Origin: Vespa crabro
Taxonomy: Eukaryota > Arthropoda > Insecta > Hymenoptera > Vespidae
NCBI RefSeq assembly: GCF_910589235.1
Contig: NC_060957.1
Span: 4,034,312 to 4,098,311 of the forward strand
Direction: 5' to 3'
DNA: 64,000 bases
Shown: in pieces, positions 14,001 through 24,876 of the stretch
Numbering within the stretch: position 1 is the first letter of the stretch
How the letters are laid out: each line of letters begins with the position of its first letter
Position numbers and translations under genes: made by a program
Notes under the pieces: model-generated
The model's database searches: none
Told to the model about the DNA's origin: nothing
Seen by the model: the letters and a program-made list of their open reading frames with translations, nothing else

Positions 14001-16214
14001 ATGATGATAATAACGATAATAATAATAACAATATAAAAATAATAACGATAATTACGATAAAATCGATAACATCATTAACAATAATTACGATAATAACGAC
14101 AATAAGCATACTAATAATAAGAATAATAACGGTTGTCACGTTCATAATAATAATAACAACAATATTAACGATAACAACGACATACAAAGATAATAACGAT
14201 ATTAATAATAACAATAACTACAACAATAACGATAATAACGATAATAATAATCGTGATATCTTTAATAACAATAATTACGATATTATCAATAATATCTAAT
14301 TATAATAATTATAACAAAAATAACAATATTAATGGTAATAATAGTAATCGCGATAAAAATAATAACAATAATAACAAAAATAACGGTAATGATGATTTTA
14401 ACGATAATAATAATAACAATAATAACGACCATATCAATAATAACGATTATAATATTAACAATAATAACGTTAATAAAAATAATTATAAAAATAATAATAA
14501 CGATAACAACGATATTAATAATAACAATAATAACAATAATAACGAAAATATGAATAACAATAATATCGTTAATAACGCTAATAACGATGTTAATAATTAC
14601 AATAATAACGTTAATAACGATAATAACGATAATAACGATAATAACTATACTATTGTTAATAACGGTAATAATAATAATAATAATAACAATAATGACGAAA
14701 ATAATAATAATAACGATAACAATATTAACAATAATAACAATCGAAACGATAATAAACAGAATAATAATAACTATAATAAAGGTAATAACGATAATAATAA
14801 TAATATTATTAACGATAATAACGATTATAATGAAAAGAATTATAATAATAATAAATTATAAACGATAATAACAATACCAATAATAAAGATAATAAAGATA
14901 ATAACAATAAAATCAATAATAACAATATTAATGACAGTAATAACGTTAATAACGATAACAAGAATATTAATAATTGCAATAATAATGATAATAACGATAA
15001 TAGTGATAATTATAATAATAATAATAAAGATAATAACGGTAATAGCGAACACAATAATAATAATAATAAAATAATAAGGTTAAAGCGATTATAACAATAA
15101 TAATAATATCAATAATAAGGATAACAACGATAATAACAATACTAATAAATACAATAATAAAAATGATAACAGTAATAAAGATAATAAAGATAATAATAAT
15201 AAAAATAATCACCATAATAACGATAATAATAATTATAATAACAATAATAACAATAATATCGATAATAATAATATTAATAATAAAATAATAACGATGGTAA
15301 CTCTATTATAACGATAATAATAATGACAATAATAACGATAATAACGAAAATAACAATAATAACAATAAAAATTATAACAATAATAACGATAATGACGGAA
15401 TTAATAATAACAATAACAAAGATATTAGAAACAACAATAATAACGATAATAACCATAATAATGATAATATCGATAATAATAGTAATAGTAATAAAATAAT
15501 AACGATAATAAGGATTATGATGATAATATTAATAACAATAATAACGATAATAACGATAGTAACGATGAAAGCGGTAATAACGATAATATAACTCTAATGA
15601 TAATAACTATAATAGTAATAATAATAATAATAATTATAAAGATAATATTGATTATGACGATATTAATAGTAATAACAATAATATCGATAATAACAATATT
15701 TTAATTAATAAGGAGAATAGATATATTCACGATAATAACGATTATAATAAGTACATTATTCACGATAATAACGATAATAATAATAATAATATTAATAATG
15801 ATCTTAAAGATAATAACGTCAAAAACGTGTTAACGATGATAATAAAAACATTACGAAAATATAACGAAAAAAATAATAACAATTGCAATAATCAGAAAGC
15901 TAATAATAACAATAAAAACGATAATAACGACAATAACAATATTAACGATAATATGGATGATAATATTAATAATAATAATAATAATAATAAAAATAATGAC
16001 GATATTAACGATAATAACGATAATGAAAATAACAATAATAAAGATAATAACGATAATGATGATTAGAATAATAACGATAACAATGATAATAATAATCACA
16101 ATAATGACTATAATGACGATAATAATAATAACGATAACAACGATAATAACAATAACATTAATATCAATAATAATATAAATTACGATAATAATAATAACAG
16201 TAGTAACAGTAATA

Positions 16215-17520
16215 ATGATAACAATAATAACGATAATAACGATAATAATTATAGTATTAATAACATTAATGACGGCTATTACTTTCGTAATAATAACAAT
16301 AATAACGATAATAACAAATTTTAACGGAAATAACGATAATAATGTTAATATAAATAATAACGATAATAATAATAATATTAATAATAATAATAATAATATT
16401 AAGTATGAAAATAATAACAATAATTTCGAAAATAACAATAATGACAATAATTATGTTAAAAATATTAATAACGATATTAATTATAACAATGACTACAATG
16501 ATAATGATAATAACGATAATAACAATAATAACAAAAATAACGATAACAATAAAAATGATAATAACGAAAATAACGATTATAATCATAATAACGATAGTAA
16601 CGGTAATAACGATAATAATAATAATAATAATAGTAACATTAATAAACGTAATGAAGATAAAAACGTAAATAACAATAATAATAATAACGACATTTACAGT
16701 AATAACTATAATAAAAATAAGAATAATATCAATATTAACGATAATAACGAAAATATCGAATATAGCGATATTAATATTAATAATAGCAACAATAATAACG
16801 ATAATAACGTCAATAATAAAAATAACAATATTAACGATATTGACGATAATAACGATGAAACGATAATAACAATAATAGCAATAATAATGATAATAACAAT
16901 ATTAACAATAATTATGATAATTACGATAACATCAACTACAATAATAACGATAATAACGATAATAAAGATAATAATAATAATAATTATAACGATAATCTTA
17001 ATATCATTAATAATGATATTAATAACGATATTAATAATAACGATAATAATAATAACATCAATGACAATAACTGCAATATTTACGTTAATAATGATAATAA
17101 CGATAATAATAATAATAACAATAATAAAGATAAGAATAAATATATTATCGATAATAATAATAATAGCAATATTAACGATTAGAACAATAATAACTTTAAA
17201 AATAATAATAATAAGAAGTATAATAACTATAATAATGTAAATAATAATTACAACAATGGTAACAATAAAAACAATAATAACACTAATGACGATAATAACT
17301 TTAATAATAATAACAAAGATAAGGATTATAATGAAAATAATAATAATAATAATTAGAAAAAATAATAACAATAATAGTGATAATAACAGTAATAATGAAA
17401 ACAATAATAACAGTAATAACAGTAATAATGATAACAATAATAACGATTATAACGATAATAATTATAGTATTAATAACAATAATGACGACTATAACTTTTA
17501 TAATAATAACAATAATAACG

Positions 17521-17560
<40 letters not shown>

Positions 17561-18000
17561 GTATAAAAATAAAAACATTAATTTCGAAAATAACAATAAT
17601 GACGATAATTATGTTAAAAACATTAATAACGATATTAATTCTAACAATGACTACAATTATAATGATAATAACGATAATGACAAAGATAACGATAACAATA
17701 AAAATGATAATAACGATAAAAACGATTATAATCATAATAACGGTAGTAACGGTAATATCGATAATAATAATAATAATAATAATAGTAACATTAATAAACG
17801 TAATGACGATAAAAACGTAAATAACAATAACAATAATAACGACAATTACAATAATAACTATAATAAAAATAAGAATAATATCAATATTAACGATAATAAC
17901 GAAAATATCGAATATAGCGATATTAATATTAATAATAGCAACAATAATAACGATAATAACGCTAATAATAAGAACAATAATAACGATAATAACAGAATAT
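16215..18000 (+). repeat. Local ~1.15-kb satellite duplication
   Basis: The segment around 16215-16850 recurs about 1149 bp downstream (the 20-mer GATTATAATCATAATAACGA at 16575 has its counterpart at 17724 with one change). Both copies share many private variants, for example the codon order reading NINKRN, NYNKNKNNININDNNENIEYSDININ in the Asn frame. That is far more than random triplet satellite would share. Divergence is a few percent, clearly older than the 3873-bp duplication further right. Confidence 0.85.
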
Positions 18001-18172
18001 CTGTAATAATAATAATAACAATAATAATTATAAAAGCGATAATAACCATAGTAAAAATAGTAATAATAACCACAAAAACGATAAAATCGATAATAACGAT
18101 AATAATAAAAACAATAATAATAATAATAACGATAATAACGATAATAACTACATTAACGATAATAACGATAAC

Positions 18173-18191
18173 AATAATAATGATGATATCG
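18173..18191 (+). repeat. Left target-site duplication of R1 copy 3
   Basis: AATAATAATGATGATATCG occurs immediately before the first element base (GAGTTCCATT…) and again, without a mismatch, directly after the 3' A tract at 24858-24876. A 19-bp perfect direct repeat at exactly the two predicted element ends is the footprint of target-primed reverse transcription, and it shows that the insertion site was satellite DNA. Confidence 0.88.
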
Positions 18192-18235
18192 GAGTTCCAT
18201 TATGGAGTAGATTCGGAAGGGACGTATCGCCGAAC

Positions 18236-19034
18236 GCTCCGCATTTCGTGCGACTTTTCGTAATTTTTTCCATTCCATCGGCTCTAAGTTTCATACCTTG
18301 ATTGTGAATTGCTAAACGGCGAGCATGTGGAGATAATAATCGGGTCAAGAGATCGAACATCGTTCGTGTTTTTTGTGAAAGTGTGTCCCGTTTCATTGTC
18401 GAGGCATTGTTCGCCATTACGTGGGATTTGCGGGACCTATATTCTATGGTTGGACGGCAGGCCCGTTCTCGCATCGAGGTCTTACTCAGCGCCATCTACT
18501 CCAGGGAACGGTGGCAGCGCCGCCTGCAGCGCAGGTGTCATCTACAATAATGATTAGTGTTTGGCCGCCGTTTAGGGTTGGCTGAAAGAGCGGACCAAGA
18601 TCCACGAGGTAGGGGACGCCATCTCTGATGTTGCCCAGTGCTGCCATCTGGGCCGTGATAGTTCTGCTAACTATATTCTATGGCTGGACGGAAGACTCGT
18701 CGTTTTATCGAGAACTCATGTTATGCTGCGCCATCTACTCTTGACAACGGCGGAAATGCCGCCGCCAACGCAAGCGGCGTCTACTTTCACCTCTAGGAAA
18801 TTCGAAATATCTTTCTTCATCGCATAGGAGGCGCTTCTGTCAGCATAAAAACAAAAGCACGCAACAGTCAACGGGTGGTTTTATATATCCAATGCTTTAT
18901 TTGGAGGAACACGGACGCGTTCATGGGTATATGGTTGGACCTTGTCAAAGTTCTTCTAATATGTTTTAATAACAAAAACTAATTACAACAGCATTATTAT
19001 TGTTATTATTATTTTTCACCTAGGGGAGAGGTAG
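18236..19034 (+). repeat. R1 copy 3 5' UTR tandem unit 1
   Basis: This unit begins GCTCCGCATTTCGTGCG and is repeated 799 bp downstream. Shared blocks include CCAAGATCCACG, GACGCCATCTC, CAGTGCTGCCA and ATAGGAGGCGCTTC. Inside the unit is a ~234-bp sub-repeat, marked by CTATATTCTATGG at 18437 and again at 18671, each followed by a GCGCCATCTACTC motif. The end of the unit is A/T-rich with a short ATT/GTT run near 18990. Tandem 5' UTR units in LINEs (the monomers of mouse L1 are the known example) can act as promoters; that role here is inference. Confidence 0.85.
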
Positions 19035-19546
19035 AGCTCCGCATTTCGTGCGGTTTTTCATAGTTTCGTAATTTATTCCAGTATATCGGCGGAAACTTTT
19101 AAAACTTGCATGTAAATATGTAAGCTGGGAGTAAGGGGAGAAAATTATCGTATCTACAAATCGATCATTTAGTGGTGTTGTTGGTGATAGTGTGCTCGGT
19201 TGTATTGGCGAGGCGTCGGACGCCATTACGTGTTAGTTGCGTGAATTATATCCCATGGTTGAACGGCAGACTCGATCGCTCATAGAGGTCTTCTCAAGCG
19301 CCATCTGCTCTAGGTTACGATGACAGCGCTGACGTCAGCGCGGAAGGCATCTACTACTATGATTAACAAAGGGCCGTCCTCTGGTGGTTGGTTCTTGGAG
19401 TCGACCAAGATCCACGTGGTACTGGACGCCATCTCGGAAGTGTGCCAGTGCTGCCAACTAGGACATGTTGTTTCCGCGAACTATACTCCATGGCTGGAAA
19501 GCAGATTTGACGGTCCACCGAGGACTCATGAAGCGCCACCTAATAT
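18489..19546 (+). promoter_or_regulatory. Four GCGCCAYCT sites resembling the CTCF core
   Basis: One site occurs in each of the four sub-repeats: GCGCCATCTACTCC at 18489-18502, GCGCCATCTACTCT at 18728-18741, GCGCCATCTGCTCT at 19298-19311, and GCGCCACCTAATAT at 19533-19546. The commonly cited CTCF core read on this strand is SYGCCMYCTRSTGG. The first three match its first 12 positions and the fourth its first 10. Other CGCCAT words (18412, 18618, 19221, 19428) resemble YY1/Pho cores. Binding is untested. An alternative is that the motif is simply conserved by common descent of the sub-repeats. Confidence 0.4.
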
Positions 19547-19850
19547 TGACTACGACGATAGTGCCGCAACCAACGCAAGCAGCACAAACTTTCATGTTAG
19601 AGAAATACGAAATACTAATCAACAGTGCATAGGAGGCGCTTCGATCAGGCGAAAATATAAAATAAAATCACTCACAGTCAACTGTTGGTTGTATATTTCC
19701 AATGCTTCAATTTGTAGGAACGCGGAGGCGATCATTATGATATACATGGAACTCGTCAAATTTCAAATTTCAATTTATTTACATATAATATACATTCATT
19801 AAAAAGAATAATACAATAGCATTATTATTATTATAAACCATGGGAAGAAG
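19035..19850 (+). repeat. R1 copy 3 5' UTR tandem unit 2
   Basis: This is the second copy of the ~800-bp unit, with the same start word and order of blocks but substantial divergence, suggesting the tandem array predates this insertion. Sub-repeats begin at 19246 (TTATATCCCATGG) and 19481 (CTATACTCCATGG), 235 bp apart. A 160-codon open frame from 19320 lies across it, but it does not follow the unit 1 alignment and looks like chance. One homologous unit is recognisable in R1 copy 4 (about 57535-58170, minus strand). Confidence 0.83.
19326..19341 (+). promoter_or_regulatory. 16-bp perfect palindrome with CRE core
   Basis: GCGCTGACGTCAGCGC is its own reverse complement and contains TGACGTCA, the palindromic CREB/ATF response element. 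It lies in the second 5' UTR unit, about 15 bp after a CTCF-like site. The equivalent place in unit 1 is GC-rich but the palindrome is not kept. It could be a transcription-factor site, a hairpin in the RNA, or chance in GC-rich sequence. Confidence 0.35.
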
Positions 19851-20469
19851 TGGAGCATTCCTCTTCTCCCGACGAGTAGCACTGTCGGGATCCGAGATAG
19901 GAGGAGTACAACTTCCCAAAAAAAGGACCAGTGCTCATCTGGCCCGTATGACAGCACCATGTAAGAGCCCCAAGCCTGGGTTACGACAGGGCCATGAGGA
20001 CTAGCGGGTACGTTGTCGCTGCCCGAAAGGTATGTGCGGAATGGTACGTAAGGCGCGGTTCTCGTGGAAAACACCCGGCGTCAACGCGTCGAACCCACGG
20101 GAGTGTCAGGATGCCGATGAAGGAAGCAGGTGAACGGCAACGGCGGATGCTTCATTCCCGACCTTATAGCCAAAAGCTCTCGCAACAATGGGGGTAGTTG
20201 CGAGGGTGATCACCCCCCCACTTCCGGAGGCACCGCGTTCGGAGACGGTCGGGCACTCTGAAGGAAAAAAAACAACTACATGGAAATTAAAAGTATCAAC
20301 AAGATAAATTTAAAGCAACTAAATAATATACAAGAAAACAACTCAGAATCACCTGTAAAAAAACATCGCTGCTCAAGGCGACAAAAACGTAGGCTATCAG
20401 CGTACGAAAGGAACACCACAAGATGGAGAGACAGAGAAACTCGCGCAAGCGAAGTTCCTCCTTGCAAAA
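19851..20469 (+). other. R1 copy 3 leader between 5' UTR units and ORF1
   Basis: This non-repeated GC-rich leader is clearly homologous to part of copy 4 (about 57040-57530, minus strand). Both contain GGCGGATRCTTCATTCCCG, a CTTATAGCCAAA-CTCTCGCAACA block and a C-rich GATCACCCCCCC-like run. Conservation between two copies suggests it belongs to the element's RNA rather than to the host flank. An ATG at 20280 opens a 90-codon frame, and copy 4 has an ATG at the same place. Downstream homology lies in a different frame, so either ORF1 began there and both copies are shifted, or the true start is the ATG at 20470. Confidence 0.7.
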
Positions 20470-21597
20470 ATGAAGTTGGCTATTGCAAGACGACCAAATG
20501 TGAACAACATGATAAAGCAAGTACTCCCAGAACTGGAGGAGATAATAGATAGTCACGAGTTCATCTATAAATCTCGAAATGAGGTTAATAAGGGAGCGAG
20601 GAAACTCGACCGAGTTTCTCAGAGCCCTTGGGGAAATTCTGCAACTGAGTCCGGCGCAAGTAAGAGAGTAGCCACAAGCCCGCCGCAGTTGCCTGATGAA
20701 AGCCTCAAAAAATCGAGGCAAGAGGCGACGACGACCGAAGCGACCATGTGGTCGGAGGTCGCCAATAAGAGAAGAAACAAGGAGAAATCAGCTAAGAAGG
20801 CAACGAAACACCCACAGGAGGAAGAAAAGTAGCAGAACAAATCGGAAGACAGGCCGAGAAAAAGAACGAGGCCGGACGTGATCCTCCTGATACTTGCGAA
20901 TGGAAAATCATACGTAGACGTAGTCGGAGATATTCACCAGCGCTTTAAGACGACCGCCACAGGGGTAGATGCTAGATCGGTCCGGCAGACCAGAACCGGC
21001 GGAGTTCTCCTCGAACTCAAAAGGACCACTGCGGATATCAGGGCCTCATTCGCTGAAACCCTGAGGAAAGTAGTAGGAGAAACGAGCAGAGTCACGAAAC
21101 TAGTTCCTAGAGCTACGCTCGAGATACGGGACTGCGATTGTTGCACATCTGTGGTGAAAGTCAAGGAGGCCCTAAAGAGGACCCTGCCAGACTACGCGGG
21201 AAAATTAGAGGTAAAATCGACGAACCCCAACGCGAGGCAACAACACCTAGCCCTCGTCAGACTAAAAGAGGAAGCAGCTGGGAAGCTATTAAAGGCCGGC
21301 CGAGTGCTTGTCGGTTTCGTCAGCTGCAGGGTTAGGCGAAGAACGGAAGTGAGTCGATGCTACCGCTGTCTGGACTACGGTCACAATAGCGCCTCGAGCA
21401 AGGGCCCTGATAGCAGCAAGTATTGTCATTTCTGCGGTAGCACAGGTCACAAGATCAAAGACTGGAAAGTCAGCGAGCCTACTTGTTTCTTGTGCTCCAA
21501 TAGCGAGGATGATCCTAAGAAGCACCTAGCGGGATCAAGGGCCTGTAAAGCTTTCCAGGATGCGCATGCAACAGCCAACAAGAGGAAAACAAGATGA
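20470..21597 (+). pseudogene. R1 copy 3 ORF1, Gag-like nucleic-acid-binding protein, one amber stop
   Basis: One frame runs from ATG 20470 to TGA 21597, interrupted only by TAG at 20830-20832 (about codon 121 of 376). The N-terminal part (PELEEIIDSHEFIYK) matches copy 4. A charged Lys/Arg/Glu-rich segment follows and then a conserved middle (DVVGDIHQRFK to LEIRDCDCCTSV). The C-terminus holds three zinc knuckles of the R1 type. The first two (starting CYRCLDYGH and CHFCGSTGH) have lost their last Cys, to Ser and Trp, while the third (CFLCSNSEDD…H…C) is complete. Gag-like ORF1 proteins coat the element RNA in the ribonucleoprotein. The frame is also open upstream to 20359 without an ATG, matching copy 4. 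Confidence 0.88.
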
Positions 21598-24571
21598 GAG
21601 TACTTCAGGGTAATCTCAATAGGAGCAGGACGGCGCACCACTTCCTAACCCAGCTATGTTCTGAGAAAAAAGCTGATATAGTTTTAATCAGCGAACAGTA
21701 CCGGGACAGAGCAGGAATAGGATAGTACGCAGACGAATTGGGCACCGCGGCCATCTGGATCCCAGATCCCCGACAAATTCATGTGTTGCATCAAGGATCC
21801 GGACGCGGTTACGTTTGGGTGAGACATAAATCGGCGACATATGTGAGCGTATACCTCACCACGAACGACCGGATAGACGACTTCCAGACCAAATTAGACG
21901 ATCTGCAAGACGCACTGAGGGAAAGGCAAGGGGATCTCATCGTGGCAGGTGACCTCAACGCCAAAGCTCTCGAATGGGAGGAGACCAGGCCGGACTCCAG
22001 AAGAGGACGAATCATGGAGTTGGTGTCGACACTACAGCTATCAGTACTCAACACAGACTTGACATCAACCTTCGATAGGCCTGGCTACAGAGAAACAATT
22101 CCGGACGTCTCTCTAGCCAATGAACAACTGGTGGCAAGAGTCGGAGGCTGGCAAGTAATTGAGGATTATAGCGGGAGCGACCATCAGTACATCCTCTTCG
22201 ATGTACACGATAGGAGGCCAACCGTGACAACTCCAGTAAGACCCCCCCGGTGGATCATTGCAAAAATGGATCGAGAGAGGCTGTCTTCGGTCTTAAATGA
22301 AGGATGGAGATCCCTTCAAATTGCTTCCGCGAGTCTATCGCCACATGCGCAATCCAGGACGATTACTGCAGCAACTATGCAGCTCATCCAAAAGGCATGC
22401 ACGATAGCGGTGCCAAAGACGAAAAAAAAATGGCAAAGTCGTCCTGCATACTGGTGGACGAACGAGATCGCAGATCTACGTAAGAAGTGTTTAAGTCTCC
22501 GCCGTGTAGCACAGCGAGCAAATAGACGCGACCTCGACGCTGCTCCCTTGGCTGCAGGGTATCAGGCGGCCAAAAAAAGCTCACAAGAGGTCCATCAAGG
22601 CCAGGCAACGTCGGTGCTGGAAGGAGCTGTACTTGGAAATCGATCAAAATTCGTGAGGATTATGGTATCAGATCGTCACAATTAAGCTGGGGACACGAAT
22701 GCAAGGTATCCCTCAGGACGCTAGAATGTTGGAATTCATTCTGCATACTCAATTCCCCTCACAGCCAAAGAGAGAGATTAGCACGGCAGCGCCTGGCATA
22801 AGGCGCCACAATTTACAGAAGTGGAGTTATTCAGGGCCGCATCATCTATGCGGAAGAAGAAAGCTCCAGGACCTGACGGACATCCAGGAGAATTAATTAA
22901 AGCTGTCGCGGAGAGTCACTCTGAGCTCTTGCTATACATGTATAACATGTGCCTCCGGGAGGGCATCTTCCCCGCCCCGTGGAAGAAAGCGAGTCTTGTG
23001 CTCATCTGCAAGGGCAAGGGTCCAGCAGATGCAGCTTCGTCATACAGAACCATCTGTATGCTCGATACGGCTAGCAAGCTCCTGGAGAAGCTGCTTAGGC
23101 CACGGCCGCACGCAACCGTGAGGGCAGTGTGGGATCTTGCTGCCTTCCAATATGGATTTCGATCAGGCCTCTCCACCATCCACGAAGTTCAGGAGATTGT
23201 CACGGCCGCTAAAATGACGGAACGCGGGAATCACCATTCCCGCCCTTTGTGTCTGCTGGCCACCATAGACGTGTGAAACGCCTTCAACTCCGTCAGGTGG
23301 GACTTGGCAATGGAAGCGCTCGAACGAAATTTCAGAGTCCCGGGGTACCTTCTCCGAATACTCGGGGATTATCTAAACGATCGCTTCTTAGAATACAATA
23401 CTGACGATGGTCCAAGAAGCTTGGAATTGACATCGGGGCCAGCTCAGGTCTCCATACTAGAACCGAATATCTGGAATATTTTCAACGACGGTATCCTACA
23501 TATGGCAGTCCCTGAAGGTGCTTTCTGATTGGGTACGTTGATGACATTGCAGTTGTCATAACAGCAAGAGACGCGGAGCGGGCACAGCTGGTGCTCAACC
23601 AGGTAATGCGCAGAGTCAACTCCTGAATGGAAGAACACGGGCTAACCTTAGCAGCCCAGAAAACAGAGATCGTGCCACTAACGAAGAAGCACATCAACAC
23701 CTTGCGCAGTTTCACCGTAGGCGACGGTCCAGACGAAGCAGTCCGTCAGGTACCTAGGAGTAACCCTCGATTGCAAACTCACTTACAGAAAGCATATATT
23801 AAGGGTAGCTGACAAGGCGGCAAAAGTATTTGTCACGCTGGGCACTCTCATGGCCAATGTCAACGACCCCAGGCCGTGCATTAGGCGACTATTCATTCGT
23901 GTCGCCGAAGCAGTGATGCTGTAGGCGCAGAAGTATGGGCCGAGGCGCTGCGAAAGTAGAATTATCGCAAGCGCATAGCCGCGTTACAGAGGAGGGGCGC
24001 TCTCCGAATCGCGTCGTCCTACGGCACGATCTCTGAACTCGCGGTGGTAGTGGTCGCGGGGGTAATACCGATAGATCTACTAGCCCAGGAGAGACAATTC
24101 GTCCACCAGCAGAGGTCCGTTTTGGGTAATGAGGAGGCACCAAGGCTCGCCTGGTATACCAGCATCGAGACCTGACAAAGCAGATGGGACCAGGTTACTA
24201 GGGGCAGATGGACTGCCCGACTCATCGGTCGACTTGACAGCTGGACAAACCGGGAGGCGGGAAAGGTAGATTTATACCACACCCAATTCCTGACTGGGAA
24301 TGGCTTATTCCGCTCCTACCTTGCAAAGATGAGGAAAGCAGCAGATGGCAACTGCTCCTATGGCGACTCAACCGTTGACGACGCCCACCACACAATTTTC
24401 ATATGTGAACTTTGGAACGCCGAACGATTTGCCTTGGAGCAGGAGCTCGAAGACATCTCGTCGGAAAACATTGTGGAGAAAATGCTGCGAGGGCAGAAGC
24501 AGTGGAACATGGTTGCCTACTATGTGAGGGCAATCTTATGTAAGAAGAAGAAGGAGATGGGCGGCCCATAG
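21594..24571 (+). pseudogene. R1 copy 3 ORF2 (endonuclease, reverse transcriptase, C-terminal domain), decayed
   Basis: The start ATG overlaps the ORF1 stop as ATGA (21594-21597). The endonuclease follows: LQGNLNRSRTAHHF, YADELGTAAIWIPD, VAGDLNAK and GSDHQYILFDV with catalytic SDH at 22176-22184. TAG at 21723 replaces a Trp that copy 1 keeps (GWYADELG). The first frame ends at 22685. RT fingers resume at 22821 (KAPGPDGHPGELIKA, FPAPWKKASLVLICKGKG), and motif A is TIDV-stop-NAFNS with TGA at 23274. The palm has VSILEPNIWNIFNDGIL and, after a shift, GYVDDIAVVI with the YVDD active site intact at 23534-23545. The C-terminus (LTGNGLFRSYL…CSYG…HHTIFIC) ends at TAG 24571. At least three frameshifts and several stops leave it inactive. 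Confidence 0.9.
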
Positions 24572-24857
24572 ACGTGCCACAAACGTTGCTCCAGGTTCCT
24601 GCACGTAGAGCCGAATTGAGGCAGTCCAATTAATGGGACATGATGTAGTTGTCCCATCCTGAAGTAGTCACATGACGGTGCCGGAATGGTTTCAACATGC
24701 CACCAGGATGGATATGAGTTTAGTCGGTAGTGCCTATTTTAACGCTGAGCACGACATTCCAGGGACTTTAACGGGGGACCCAAAAGGTAAAGGGTTCCTA
24801 TAGGGTCTCTGGGTCAGTGCGTATAGCTAAGCATTCTCAGACCATCAAAAAAAAAAT
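24572..24857 (+). other. R1 copy 3 3' UTR and A tail
   Basis: About 275 bp follow the ORF2 stop, conserved in copies 1 and 2 (for example ATGAGTTTAGTCGGTAGTGC-like and GGGGGACCCAAA blocks). They end GCATTCTCAGACCATC and then a run of ten A before the right target-site duplication. The 3' UTR of R1-clade elements is the part recognised by the reverse transcriptase, so its conservation across copies is expected. Confidence 0.85.
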
Positions 24858-24876
24858 AATAATAATGATGATATCG
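24858..24876 (+). repeat. Right target-site duplication of R1 copy 3
   Basis: AATAATAATGATGATATCG, identical to 18173-18191, follows the A tail directly and continues into ordinary satellite (ATAATAGTTAAAAT). The exact left edge is blurred by one or two bases because the A tail and the AAT repeat look alike. Confidence 0.88.

Larger units (their letters stand above)
11187..18191 (+). repeat. AAT/AAC/GAT satellite between LINE A and R1 copy 3
   Basis: Seven kilobases of the same triplet satellite with no gene. It includes a local duplication (16400-16830 again at 17560-17985). Pieces are shared with block B but in altered order: about 12010-12180 with 59645-59830, 15285-15760 with 60963-61440, 15790-16160 with 63225-63870, and 16840-17100 with 62080-62335. 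A long pure (AAT)n tract lies at about 17519-17561. The last 19 bp (18173-18191) are the left target-site duplication of R1 copy 3. Confidence 0.93.
18192..24857 (+). mobile_element. R1-clade non-LTR retrotransposon copy 3, full-length in extent
   Basis: This element of about 6.67 kb has every part of an R1-type element: a long 5' UTR with two ~800-bp tandem units, a leader, ORF1 (Gag-like with zinc knuckles), an overlapping ORF2 (endonuclease, RT, C-terminal domain), a 3' UTR and a ~10-nt A tail. It is flanked by a 19-bp target-site duplication. R1 of many arthropods inserts at one 28S rDNA site, but no rDNA is present here, so this lineage uses other targets. The copy is decayed: amber stops at 20830 and 21723, opal stops at 23274 and later, and several frameshifts. 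It must have moved using its own or a sister's protein when intact. Confidence 0.93.

Noticed and set aside
19320..19802. 160-codon frame as a small gene
   Set aside because: It lies wholly in the second 5' UTR unit; the aligned part of the first unit is not open in that frame, and nothing recognisable is encoded.
18192..24857. 28S rDNA flanks expected for a canonical R1 insertion
   Set aside because: Both sides are triplet satellite and a satellite-derived target-site duplication is present, so no rRNA gene can be called.
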